DNA of 64,000 nt from assembly GCF_001693385.1 (NCBI RefSeq), contig NZ_CP016428.1:4650001-4714000 (forward strand), read 5' to 3'. The notes under the pieces were generated by a model. It had not been told where the DNA came from and searched no databases. It worked only from the letters and a program-made list of their open reading frames with translations. Positions 24,022-32,329 of this stretch are shown here, piece after piece. The position numbers and the translations under genes are program-made. Position 1 is the stretch's first letter. The number at the start of each line of letters is the position of its first letter. The stretch is from Bradyrhizobium icense. GTDB taxonomy: Bacteria; Pseudomonadota; Alphaproteobacteria; Rhizobiales; Xanthobacteraceae.

Positions 24022-24975
24022 GTGGCGGTCGTGCTCGACACCAGTTCTTGCCTTCCGGAGCGCCGGCTTGCGGTCTGGCAGGACATCGTGTGCGACACCT
24101 TCGTCGGGCTCGACTGCAAATCGGACATGCGCGGCGCGTTCTGGGGCTCGGTGTCGCAATCCAGGATCGGGCAAATCGCGCTCACGCAGGTCGATTCCAC
24201 AGCACAGCGGGTATTCCGCACGCCGTCGCGAATAGCCCGCGCCAGCGAGGATTTTGTGTTGATGGCGCTGGGCAACAACGGCGTGAACGGCGTGTTCCAG
24301 GACGGCCGCGAGGCTGTCGTCTCCGCGGGACAATTCGTCATTTACGACACCACCCGCCCCTACGAGCTGCGCTTCGACGACAGCTTTTCGCAGACGATCT
24401 TCCAGATGCCGCGCAAACTGCTGCAACAGCGCGTCGGCTCGTTCGATGGTTTGACCGCGACGACGTTTGCAGGCGATCGTCCGCTCGACCGGCTGACATA
24501 TGATTTCGCGCGCAATGTCAGCAAGACGATCGAGCTGGTCGGTCCCGCAGCCGCAACCCGCCTGCTCGACCAGGCGCTCGACCTGCTGGCGATGACGCTC
24601 GCCGAAAGGCTGCACGCGCGCTTGCCGGATCAGTCGGTGCATCGGTCCGCGCTGCTCTATCGCCTCAAGAACCACATCCTGACGCATCTTTTCGATCACG
24701 AACTATCGCTGCCGCGCGCTGCAGCGGCGGTCGGAATCTCGCCGCGTTACGCCAGCGATCTGATGGCGGACGAACAGACTTCGTTCCGAGGCTACGTGCA
24801 GGCGCAACGGCTGGAGCGCTGCAAGCGTGATCTTGCCGACCCCGCCCACCAGGCCCGGCACATCGGCGAGATCGCCTTCGCATGGGGCTTCAACGACCTC
24901 GCCCATTTCAGCCGCATCTTCAAGCAGCGGTTCGGCGTCTCGCCGCGCGAATGGCGCGAGCAGCCGGGCAAATAA
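24022..24975 (+). CDS. AraC family transcriptional regulator
   Basis: The 317-residue protein starts at a GTG with GGAGG six bases upstream; the open frame before it has no ribosome site. The N-terminal ~190 residues match the AraC-binding-like domain (LAVWQDIVCDTFVGLDC, SGQF-type VSAGQFVIYDTTRPYEL). The C-terminal ~100 residues carry two helix-turn-helices (LPRAAAAVGISPRYASDL and HIGEIAFAWGFNDLAHFSRI, then FKQRFGVSPREWRE). It is probably an activator of the nitrilase/aldoxime dehydratase genes that follow on the same strand after 174 bases, since regulators of this type sit beside aldoxime-nitrile genes in other bacteria. Confidence 0.9.
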   Translation: MAVVLDTSSCLPERRLAVWQDIVCDTFVGLDCKSDMRGAFWGSVSQSRIGQIALTQVDSTAQRVFRTPSRIARASEDFVLMALGNNGVNGVFQDGREAVVSAGQFVIYDTTRPYELRFDDSFSQTIFQMPRKLLQQRVGSFDGLTATTFAGDRPLDRLTYDFARNVSKTIELVGPAAATRLLDQALDLLAMTLAERLHARLPDQSVHRSALLYRLKNHILTHLFDHELSLPRAAAAVGISPRYASDLMADEQTSFRGYVQAQRLERCKRDLADPAHQARHIGEIAFAWGFNDLAHFSRIFKQRFGVSPREWREQPGK

Positions 24976-25149
24976 CGCCTTCCGCGCCGCCTCTCCTTTT
25001 CGTGCGCCACAAATATCAGGCGTGCCTCGGCCATTCACCCTGCCGGTTAAGACAAGTTTTCGTTCCGCTGCGGACAAGCGGCGCGCGCGGCCATGGCTGT
25101 AGGCTCGACATCAGCAAGTGTCGGTCGCCAACACGGGAGGATGGGTGCA

Positions 25150-26163
25150 ATGGGTCTGATTCATCAGAAATACAAGGTGGCGGTGGTTCAGGCGGCGCCG
25201 GTTTTTCTCGATCTCGATGCTACCGTCGACAAGACCATCAACCTGATAGAGGAAGCGTCCGCGAACGGCGCGAAGCTGATCGCGTTTCCCGAAACATTCA
25301 TTCCCGGATACCCATGGCAGATCTGGCTCGGTGCGCCGGCCTGGGCGATCGGCCGCGGCTTTGTACAGCGCTACTTCGACAACTCGCTCGCCTTCGACAG
25401 CCCCCAGGCGGAAAAGATCCGTCAAGCCGTGAAGCGCGCCAAGCTAACGGCCGTGCTCGGGCTCTCCGAACGCGACGGCGGCAGTCTCTACATCGCGCAA
25501 TGGCTGATCGGTCCGGACGGCGAGACCATCGCCAAGCGTCGAAAGCTGCGGCCAACCCATGCCGAACGTACCGTATTCGGCGAAGGCGACGGCAGCGATC
25601 TCGCGGTGCACGATCGCGCCGACGTCGGACGGCTCGGCGCGCTGTGCTGCTGGGAACACCTGCAGCCGCTGTCGAAATACGCGATGTACGCCCAGAACGA
25701 ACAGGTGCATGTCGGCGCCTGGCCGAGTTTTTCGCTGTACGATCCGTTCGCGCATGCGCTCGGCCATGAGGTCAACAACGCCGCCAGCAAGGTCTATGCG
25801 GTCGAGGGCTCGTGCTTCTTCCTCGGCCCCTGCGCTGTGGTCTCGCAGGCCATGATCGATGAGCTCTGCGACTCTCCCGAAAAGCATGCCTTCCTGCATG
25901 CCGGCGGCGGCTACGCCGTGATCTACGGGCCCGACGGCAGTTCGCTGGCCGAGAAACTGCCGCCCGACCAGGAAGGCATTCTGTATGCCGACATCGATCT
26001 CGGGATGATCGGGGTGGCGAAGAACGCCGCCGATCCGGCCGGGCATTATTCGCGACCCGATGTCACGCGGCTGCTGCTCAACACCACGCGCGCCAACCGC
26101 GTCGAGCATTTCTCGCTACCCGTCGATGCCGAGGTCATGAGTGAAATCAGGCTGCAGGCCTGA
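25150..26163 (+). CDS. nitrilase
   Basis: The 337-residue protein has the nitrilase catalytic triad: E48 in FPETFIPGYPWQIW, K132 in RRKLRPTHAERTVFGEGDG, and C167 in LCCWEHLQPL. It hydrolyses R-CN to the acid and ammonia, usually as a spiral homo-oligomer in the cytoplasm. The long PTHAERTVFGEGDG segment and the CWEH motif mark a true nitrilase rather than an amidase-type relative. GGGAGG precedes the start; an ATG three codons earlier is possible. The aldoxime dehydratase gene follows after 31 bases, so aldoxime is probably converted to nitrile and then to acid. The preferred substrate (arylaceto- or mandelonitrile type) cannot be read from sequence alone. Confidence 0.94.
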   Translation: MGLIHQKYKVAVVQAAPVFLDLDATVDKTINLIEEASANGAKLIAFPETFIPGYPWQIWLGAPAWAIGRGFVQRYFDNSLAFDSPQAEKIRQAVKRAKLTAVLGLSERDGGSLYIAQWLIGPDGETIAKRRKLRPTHAERTVFGEGDGSDLAVHDRADVGRLGALCCWEHLQPLSKYAMYAQNEQVHVGAWPSFSLYDPFAHALGHEVNNAASKVYAVEGSCFFLGPCAVVSQAMIDELCDSPEKHAFLHAGGGYAVIYGPDGSSLAEKLPPDQEGILYADIDLGMIGVAKNAADPAGHYSRPDVTRLLLNTTRANRVEHFSLPVDAEVMSEIRLQA

Positions 26164-26194
26164 CGCGGTTCATTTTCCGAGAAGGAGAAGGCCC

Positions 26195-27244
26195 ATGGAA
26201 TCCGCGATCCCTGCGCATCTGCAAACTGCGCGAACGCGCCACCGCCGCGTCGGTGACGATTATGCGCCGCCCTACCCGTCCTTCGTGGCGCGGCACAAGC
26301 CAAGCGTGACGCGGGTGGTGATGGCCTATTTCGGTATCCAATCCCGCGGCGCGCTCCCGGCCGGCGCGGAACGAGCGTTGGCGCGGCTCGCTTCGGATTT
26401 CGCAGACGCCGATGGTCCGTCCCATTGGGACCGCGCGAGCTACATCGACGAGGCCGGTTTCACCAACGTCGTCACCGTGGCCTACTGGGACGAGCGGCAA
26501 AAATTCGATCGCTGGTTTCCGGCCATGCGCGAGCGCTGGACCGGTGAGCAACGAACCAACGACGGGTTCGGGACCTTTATCGAGGCGCTTTATCCTTCCG
26601 TGGAAGGATATGAGACGCTGTTCTCTTCGCTCGGAAGGCCCGAAGGCGTCGCCGTTCTCGCCGATGGCATGAGTGGCGAGGTTTTGGAGCACGCGTATTG
26701 GGGCGGCATGCGCGATCGCATCCCGCTGTCCCAAACCAGCGAGATGGCGGCTTCGGGCTCGGCCCGCGCGATCCGCGACGGCGCGCGCATCCGGATCGTC
26801 CCGCAGGACAATCTCTGCCTGATCCGCTCGGGCCAGGATTGGGGCGACACCGAGGCCGCCGAGCGCAAGATGTACCTCGGCGATGTCGAGCCGGTGCTGC
26901 GCGAAGGCATGGACTTCCTCCGCGACCAGGGACGAGCGATCGGCTGTTACGCCAACCGTTACATGACCGTCGTCGGCCCCGACGGCGCGACGGCCGAAAA
27001 GTCCTACGGCATGAGCTGGTGGAAGAGTCTGTCGGCGCTGGAGCGCTGGGCTGAATCGCACCCGACCCATGTCAGGATTTTCGGCGCCGCCATGAAGTAC
27101 CTGTCGACTCTGGGACCGGCCGCAAAACTGCGGCTCTACCACGAGGTCACCGTCGCCCGCGCCGACGAGCAGCTTTTCGAATATGTCGATTGTCATCCGC
27201 AAACCGGAATGCTGAACGCGGTGCAGACGGCGGAGATGGCCTGA
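26195..27244 (+). CDS. oxd: haem aldoxime dehydratase (phenylacetaldoxime dehydratase family)
   Basis: The 349-residue protein matches the aldoxime dehydratase family along its length: MESAIPAHL...RTRHRRV at the start, then EHAYWGGMRDRIPLSQTS, LIRSGQDW, and ERWAESHPTHVRIF, which contains the expected haem-ligand His region (residues 289-292). LRLYHEVTV has H316 at the position of the catalytic distal His, and FEYVDCHPQTGML follows. The enzyme dehydrates R-CH=NOH to R-CN using ferrous haem, with substrate nitrogen bound to iron. GAAGGAGAAG precedes the ATG. It is second in the operon after the nitrilase, and aldoximes of plant origin are plausible substrates for a plant-associated bacterium. 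Confidence 0.93.
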   Translation: MESAIPAHLQTARTRHRRVGDDYAPPYPSFVARHKPSVTRVVMAYFGIQSRGALPAGAERALARLASDFADADGPSHWDRASYIDEAGFTNVVTVAYWDERQKFDRWFPAMRERWTGEQRTNDGFGTFIEALYPSVEGYETLFSSLGRPEGVAVLADGMSGEVLEHAYWGGMRDRIPLSQTSEMAASGSARAIRDGARIRIVPQDNLCLIRSGQDWGDTEAAERKMYLGDVEPVLREGMDFLRDQGRAIGCYANRYMTVVGPDGATAEKSYGMSWWKSLSALERWAESHPTHVRIFGAAMKYLSTLGPAAKLRLYHEVTVARADEQLFEYVDCHPQTGMLNAVQTAEMA

Positions 27245-27246
27245 GG

Positions 27247-27645
27247 CTACAGCACCATCTGTGTCTGTGTGACAACCGCGACCAGCTTGCCGTCGTCAGT
27301 CTCCAGCCGCGTCTGCCAGACCTGGGTGCGGCGCCCGCGGTGCACCGGCGTTGCGGTCGCAATCACCGTGGACCCTTCCTTGGCGCCGCCGATGAAATTG
27401 GTCTTGCTTTCGATCGTGGTGGTGCCTTTGGCATCCTCGGGTAGATTGATGAAGGTCGCGGCAGCGCCGACCGAATCCGCAAAGGCCATGATCGCGCCGC
27501 CGTGAATGGTGTTCCGCAGCGTGCAAAGATCCGGCCGCACCAGCATCCTGGCGACCACCCGATCCATCCCGGCTTCCGTGAAGGTCACGCCCTTTAATTC
27601 AGCAAAAGGCATCTTCATCGACTGGATTTTTTCGAGCGGCGTCAT
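27247..27645 (-). CDS. PaaI-type hotdog thioesterase
   Basis: The 132-residue protein has the PaaI/YbgC-type hotdog pattern: NTIHGGAIMAFADSVGAAA (HGG with a following catalytic acidic residue), TIESKTNFIGGAKEGSTVIATATP, and VWQTRLETDDGKLVAVVTQTQ. Such proteins hydrolyse acyl-CoA thioesters, often as tetramers. The ATG at 27645 has GGAGGACGA upstream; the longer upstream frame is rejected. It is convergent with the aldoxime dehydratase gene, three bases away. The acyl substrate is unknown. Confidence 0.88.
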   Translation of the reverse strand: MTPLEKIQSMKMPFAELKGVTFTEAGMDRVVARMLVRPDLCTLRNTIHGGAIMAFADSVGAAATFINLPEDAKGTTTIESKTNFIGGAKEGSTVIATATPVHRGRRTQVWQTRLETDDGKLVAVVTQTQMVL

Positions 27646-27769
27646 TCGTCCTCCGGCTTTTCTTTGAAGTGATTTCCTGAACAGAATGGAGGCTGCCGGT
27701 AAATCAGGCAATGACCTCCCAGGTAATGTTGGCCGTGACATGGCGCGCGTAATTCGGCATATCGTCGGC

Positions 27770-28561
27770 ATGCGCCAGTTCCCGCCCCGCCGGATCGTTT
27801 GCCTGACCGAAGAGACCGTCGAGACGCTGTATCTGCTCGGCGAACAGGACCGCATCGTCGGCGTCTCCGGCTATGCGGTGCGGCCGCCGCAGGTCCGCCG
27901 CGAGAAGCCGCGGGTCTCGGCCTTCATCTCCGCCGACATTCCGAAGATCCTGGCGCTTGAGCCGGATCTCGTGCTGGCCTTCTCCGACCTTCAGGCCGGC
28001 ATCGTCGCCGATCTGGTGCGCGCCGGGATCGCCATCCACGTTTTCAACCAGCGCGACATCGCCGGCATCCTCGCGATGATCCGCACGCTCGGCGCCATCG
28101 TTGGCGCAGCGGAGCGCGCGGATCAACTCGCGAAGAACTTCGAAGACCGCCTCGCACGCATCGCGGCGACGGCCCGGCCCTCGACAAAACCAAAAGTCTA
28201 TTTCGAGGAATGGGACGATCCGCTGATCTCCGGCATCGGCTGGGTTTCCGAACTGGTCGAGATCGCCGGGGGAGAAGACGCGCTGCCAAAACTGCGGTTT
28301 CAGCAGGCCGCCAAGGACCGGATCATCTCGCCCGATCTGGTGCGCGACACGGCCCCCGATGTGATCCTCGCATCATGGTGCGGCAAGAAGGTCGTGCCCG
28401 ACCGCATCCGGCAGCGGCCGGGTTGGAGCGAGATTCCGGCGGTGCGCAACAACCGCATCGTCGAAATCAAGTCGACGATCATCCTGCAGCCGGGACCGGC
28501 GGCGCTGACGGATGGGCTGGATGCGATTGTGAAGGCGTTGTGGGGAGAGCCAACAATTTAA
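27770..28561 (+). CDS. BtuF-like periplasmic-binding-fold protein, apparently without signal peptide
   Basis: The protein has the helical-backbone metal/corrinoid receptor pattern of BtuF: PPRRIVCLTEETVETLYLLG, DRIVGVSGYAVRPPQVR, KILALEPDLVLAFSDLQAGI, then PKVYFEEWDDPLISGIGWVSELVEIAGG and GPAALTDGLDAIVKAL. Classical members deliver vitamin B12 or haem to ABC importers. Here the binding domain starts at about residue 5 and there is no signal peptide in any plausible start (27770, 27740 or 27686), nor a permease gene nearby. It may act in the cytoplasm. The start is uncertain because none of the three ATGs has a strong ribosome site. Confidence 0.8.
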   Translation: MRQFPPRRIVCLTEETVETLYLLGEQDRIVGVSGYAVRPPQVRREKPRVSAFISADIPKILALEPDLVLAFSDLQAGIVADLVRAGIAIHVFNQRDIAGILAMIRTLGAIVGAAERADQLAKNFEDRLARIAATARPSTKPKVYFEEWDDPLISGIGWVSELVEIAGGEDALPKLRFQQAAKDRIISPDLVRDTAPDVILASWCGKKVVPDRIRQRPGWSEIPAVRNNRIVEIKSTIILQPGPAALTDGLDAIVKALWGEPTI

Positions 28562-28562
28562 C

Positions 28563-28672
28563 CGTCGTCCCTGCGAACGCAGAGACTCATAACCACCGGT
28601 GCCAATTGGGACAGAAGGGTCACTACCACCTCGCGCCATTGATGGGCCGCAGCGTATGGATCCCTGCGTTCG
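28563..28672. repeat. left part of a palindromic repeat element split by the IS
   Basis: It begins CGTCGTCCCTGCGAACGCAG. The matching reverse complement, CTGCGTTCGCAGGGACGACG, is completed only across the insertion sequence, with its last part at 30162-30177. Without the insertion the element would be about 120 bases with 17-20 base inverted ends. From memory, elements with such CGTCGTCCCTGCGAACG ends are common between genes in Bradyrhizobium. Confidence 0.75.
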
Positions 28673-30161
28673 AGCCTGTGAAGGAATTGAGCTTAATGGG
28701 GGATGGTTGCCGCCACCGATATCGCGGCGGCGTTTGGTGGGCCGATCGGTTGATGCGGTTACCTCACTGGCTCTCTCCGGTGAACTCTGGTCACGTGGGT
28801 CTGCCTCGCAGGCGGTGCGCTGCCAGCAGGTTATTGGCGAGCGCATGCCAGAGCGCCACTGCCGCGGCCTTGATCAGGCCACGCACCGGAATGAAGCCGA
28901 AGCCGTGGTTTTTGAGGTTGGCGTTGATCCGCTCGATGAGCTTGCGCCGTGCGTACACGTCGGTGCCAGCCTGCGTCGCCATCCGACTGCGCCACTCTTT
29001 GACACTGTCAGGCTCGCGGGCCCGCTCTCTGGTCCGCCTGACAAGCGTCTCGGGTTTGACATCCTGACGGTCTGAAGGTGGCGGCGTATAGACCTTCACC
29101 GGTCCGGCGGCGTGCTCCGACAGAGTGGCGATGTCCTCGGCAGTCGCGTAACGGGTGTCGATGAGAAGCGTCTGTGGTGCTTTGCCGTAGCGCTTCACCA
29201 ACTGATCCACCATCGGCATCGCCAAGCCGGCATCGTTGCGCCGATCCGTCATCTCTACTGCGACAATGATGCCTGGCCGGGGCACCACCGCGATCTGTGC
29301 ATTATAGGCCGGACGAATGGCCCCGTCCGGAAAGCGCATCGAGCGCGCCTGCGGATCACTCAGCGAGACTTTCGGCTCAGACTTCTTCGCCTCGTCCTTG
29401 GCATGGGTCTTTTCTCGTTTCGCCTTCTCCGCTCGCATCCGCTCAAGCGCTGCCCGCGCGCGTGCAGCGCTTTCCTTCACTTCCCGAGACCCTCGCTCCT
29501 GCGCCGCCCGCTTGCGGCGCGAAGACGCCTCCGGATCGCTTTCGGTTTCCGCCTTGAGCGCCGCAAGCCGCCGCTCCACGGCAGCCTCAATACGATCAAG
29601 CCTGCTGCCGCTCTTGAACGATTCACGGCTGGCATTCGCTCGAACCTTGGTGCCGTCCACCGCAATCTCGGCCAGCGACACCACCCCTTCGGCAATCAAC
29701 GCCGTCACGCTCTCCGTCAGGAGCCGATCGAGAACCTCCACATGCGCAACCCGGAAGTCCGCAAGCCCGTGGTAGTTGAGCGGTACCCCACCGGCGATCC
29801 AGCGGTACGCCGGATCATGCCGTGCAAGCCGTTCAAGTTGCCGAGCCGAACCTACTCCTTCGATCGTCGCATAGAGCCAAAGCGCCAACAGAACCGCCGG
29901 ATCCGGCGGCGGGCGTCCAGGTTCCCCTTCACGGGCCTTGATCGCCTCGTAAAGCCGCGAAAGGTCCAAGCTCTCCACAAAACTCACCACAATACGGGCG
30001 CGATGGTCGCTCGGAACCAGAGCTTCCAAATCCACAAAGTCCCACTGCGTCTGCGTCCGATCAGCCCGAATAAACCGTGCGTCACTGGTCATCGAATAAC
30101 CCCGTTCGATGCCAGTGAATCACAGCGCAACCGGCTGCTCAATCCTATTCCCTCACAGGCT
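28673..30161 (-). mobile_element. IS1182-family insertion sequence (1489 bp)
   Basis: Both ends read AGCCTGTGA going inward (left AGCCTGTGAAGGAATTGAGC, right complement AGCCTGTGAGGGAAT). A 6-base duplication, CGTTCG, flanks it at 28667-28672 and 30162-30167. It encodes one transposase on the minus strand. The intact ends, intact gene and exact duplication suggest a fairly recent insertion. The target is the tip of a palindromic repeat. Confidence 0.9.
28791..30092 (-). CDS. IS1182-family transposase
   Basis: The 433-residue protein has the layout of IS1182 (IS5-related) transposases. An N-terminal domain (FVDLEALVPSDHRARIVVSF, PAVLLALWLYATIEGVGSAR) is followed by the first catalytic Asp in SLAEIAVDGTKVRANASR. 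A long charged helical insert (about 170-245) comes next, with the second acidic region in QTLLIDTRYATAEDI and the Y-(2)-R-(3)-E-type signature near RRKLIERINANLKNHG. The reading frame is intact, so it may be active. It occupies most of the insertion sequence and has no passenger genes. Confidence 0.93.
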   Translation of the reverse strand: MTSDARFIRADRTQTQWDFVDLEALVPSDHRARIVVSFVESLDLSRLYEAIKAREGEPGRPPPDPAVLLALWLYATIEGVGSARQLERLARHDPAYRWIAGGVPLNYHGLADFRVAHVEVLDRLLTESVTALIAEGVVSLAEIAVDGTKVRANASRESFKSGSRLDRIEAAVERRLAALKAETESDPEASSRRKRAAQERGSREVKESAARARAALERMRAEKAKREKTHAKDEAKKSEPKVSLSDPQARSMRFPDGAIRPAYNAQIAVVPRPGIIVAVEMTDRRNDAGLAMPMVDQLVKRYGKAPQTLLIDTRYATAEDIATLSEHAAGPVKVYTPPPSDRQDVKPETLVRRTRERAREPDSVKEWRSRMATQAGTDVYARRKLIERINANLKNHGFGFIPVRGLIKAAAVALWHALANNLLAAHRLRGRPT

Positions 30162-30177
30162 CGTTCGCAGGGACGAC
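30162..30177. repeat. right part of the split palindromic repeat, including the target duplication
   Basis: CGTTCGCAGGGACGAC continues the repeat interrupted at 28672 and pairs with its left end at 28563. The first six bases are the duplicated target. Confidence 0.7.
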
Positions 30178-30195
30178 GTGGCTTTGGCAGCGCTG

Positions 30196-31473
30196 CTACA
30201 CCTTCTCCACTCCGCACCATTCCGCAATGAACAGCGCAGTGGCTTTCGTCGACTTCCGCAGCGAGTCCAGTTCGACATATTCGTTGAAGCCGTGCATCGC
30301 GGCACCCTTCGCACCGAAGCAGAGGCTCGGGATGTTGTAATTCAACCCGTAGAACCGCGTATCGGTCAGCGCGGTGAACGCGCGGTCCGGCACCGCGCCG
30401 CCATAGACGGCGTCGAACGCTTTTGCGAAGGCGGCTTCCGGCTCAGTCGAGTTCGTCAGCTCATACCCCTCCGACAAGAATCCCGACCATTCGACCTGCG
30501 GTGGGTTGTTGGAGAGGAAACGATGATCGCGCGCCGCCGCCGACACGCAGGCCAAAATCTCCTTCTGGCATTCGGCGATCGACCAACCCGGCAGGACCGC
30601 GATGCGGCAATCGACGTCGCACCAGGCCGGCACGCTGGAGGCCCAGTCGCCGCCCCTGATGATGCCGGGATTGAAGTTGAGCGGATGAGCGACCGCCTTG
30701 AAGTGGCGGTCTGCCTTGGCGCGTTCGTTCCAGTCGGTCTCGAGCTTCTGCAGCGCGTGGATCAGATGATACGCCGCCATGATCGCGTTGGCGCCGGCGC
30801 CGGCCTCGAACACGTGCACGGGGAAGCCGCGCACCTTCAGGCGAAACCAGATCACGCCGACCTGCGAGCGCACCATCGTCTCACCGGTCGGCTCCGGGAT
30901 GAAGCAGGCGTCCGCGCGATAACCGCGCTGCAAGGTCGAGAGCGCACCGACGCCGGTACTCTCCTCCTCGATCACGGATTGAAAATGGATGCGCGCCGTC
31001 GGCTTCAGCCCTGCCGCCTTGATCGCATCCAGCGCATAGAGTGCGGCGATGGTGCCGGACTTCATGTCGCAGGCGCCGCGGCCGTACATCTTGCCGTCCT
31101 TGATAACCGGCGAAAATGGCGGCGTCTCCCACATGTCGAGGGGACCTGCAGGCACCACATCGCAATGGCCCTGCAGAATCAGCGATTTGCCTGAATTGTT
31201 CGGCGGCCGGTACGTGCCCACCACTGTCCGCGCCTTGGAAAAATCATGCTCGATCGGGCCGAAGCCGCGCAGCTCCTTCAGATCTTCCACATCGATATGC
31301 CAATCGTCGACCTCGTAGCCGCGTTGGCGCAGGAGATCGCCGATCATGTCCTGGCACGGCCCTTCCGCGCCGCGGGTCGAGGGGATCGCAACGAAATCCC
31401 GTGTCGTTGCCAGTTGCGCGTCAAAGCCGGCGTCGACGGCGTCGAGGATTCTTTGTTGCGTATCGGTCGTCAT
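30196..31473 (-). CDS. M20 family metallopeptidase (ArgE/DapE type)
   Basis: The 425-residue protein has the zinc-ligand motifs of the M20 family: LILQGHCDVVPAGP, MYGRGACDMKSGTIAALYAL, and the catalytic Glu pair in QSVIEEESTGVGALS, with a final ligand His near GAAMHGFNEYVE. A dimerisation lid lies at about 190-320. Members remove acyl groups from amino acids or cleave succinyl-diaminopimelate; this longer form with an N-terminal helix is the ArgE/DapE-like group that often acts on N-acyl amino acids or peptides. It is cytoplasmic. It forms a possible unit with the PNPOx-like gene upstream on the same strand (56 bases apart). Confidence 0.9.
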   Translation of the reverse strand: MTTDTQQRILDAVDAGFDAQLATTRDFVAIPSTRGAEGPCQDMIGDLLRQRGYEVDDWHIDVEDLKELRGFGPIEHDFSKARTVVGTYRPPNNSGKSLILQGHCDVVPAGPLDMWETPPFSPVIKDGKMYGRGACDMKSGTIAALYALDAIKAAGLKPTARIHFQSVIEEESTGVGALSTLQRGYRADACFIPEPTGETMVRSQVGVIWFRLKVRGFPVHVFEAGAGANAIMAAYHLIHALQKLETDWNERAKADRHFKAVAHPLNFNPGIIRGGDWASSVPAWCDVDCRIAVLPGWSIAECQKEILACVSAAARDHRFLSNNPPQVEWSGFLSEGYELTNSTEPEAAFAKAFDAVYGGAVPDRAFTALTDTRFYGLNYNIPSLCFGAKGAAMHGFNEYVELDSLRKSTKATALFIAEWCGVEKV

Positions 31474-31529
31474 GCGGCAGCTCCAGTGGCGAATTCAAAG
31501 AGGGCGGGAGTGCACACCCTATCCCGATC

Positions 31530-32255
31530 TCAGCCGCCGGCGTAATGCGCAAAATGCGCATCCCGCAATGCATCTTCGAGCAGGCGGCCTTCCGAATAGC
31601 CGCTCAGCGAGGCCGGACGCTCGACGCCGTCGAGAAGACGCGGACAGGGTTCCGGCCGACCCAGCACCGTGCGAACCGGAATGCGCTCGGCATAAACAGG
31701 CAGTTCGTAGTCCTCGTCATCGTCGGCAACGCCCTTCGACCTGATTTTGGCGGACGCCTGCTCGATTTCCATCGCGACGACCGATGTCGCCTTGATCTCC
31801 TGCGCCGTGCTTTGCCGCAGGCTGGCGGTCCGATCGGGAAAGAACCGGTCGACCATGGCGACCAGCGCGCGCTCCTTCTCCACCGGATCGGTGACGAGAT
31901 AGGCGGTGCCGAAGGCCATCACGGCGCGGTAATCCGCCGAATGGTTGAAACCGCAGCGGGCCAGCACCAGGCTGTCGAGATGCGCAACTGTGAGACAGAC
32001 CCTTTGGCCCTCGGACTGGTTTCGCAGCATGCGGCTGGCGCTGCTGCCATGCCAGTACAGCCTGCTTCCCTCCCGCCAGAAGAATGTCGGCGTGCAATAG
32101 GGCTGGCCGTCGATCACGTAGGAGACGTGGCACAGCATCGAGGCGTCGAGCAGGCCGTGGACGGTAGCGTGATCGTAGAAGCCGCGATCGTGGCGGCGCT
32201 TCACCTGGTTGCGCGGCGATAACGGATACACGTCGGCAGTCACGGCTTCGGTCAC
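31530..32255 (-). CDS. pyridoxamine 5'-phosphate oxidase-like flavin-binding protein
   Basis: The GTG at 32255 with AGGAG six bases upstream gives 241 residues. The N-terminal ~150 residues are the split-barrel flavin-binding fold: RHDRGFYDHATVHGLLDASM, LCHVSYVIDGQPYCTPTFFW, LYWHGSSASRMLRN, VCLTVAHLDSLVLARCGFNH. This is the group sometimes called NimA-like, which binds FMN or related cofactors. The C-terminal ~90 residues contain an acidic stretch (ADDDEDYELPVYAERIPV). The gene is divergent from a MocR-type regulator by 74 bases, a common arrangement in which the regulator controls the flavin/PLP-related neighbour. The function is unproven. Confidence 0.85.
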   Translation of the reverse strand: MTEAVTADVYPLSPRNQVKRRHDRGFYDHATVHGLLDASMLCHVSYVIDGQPYCTPTFFWREGSRLYWHGSSASRMLRNQSEGQRVCLTVAHLDSLVLARCGFNHSADYRAVMAFGTAYLVTDPVEKERALVAMVDRFFPDRTASLRQSTAQEIKATSVVAMEIEQASAKIRSKGVADDDEDYELPVYAERIPVRTVLGRPEPCPRLLDGVERPASLSGYSEGRLLEDALRDAHFAHYAGG

Positions 32256-32329
32256 GGCAGCTCCTGTTGGATCGGTAGCGGTCGTTGAGAGTTGTACCGG
32301 CCAATTTGGTCTGCGATAGTGCCAATTCC

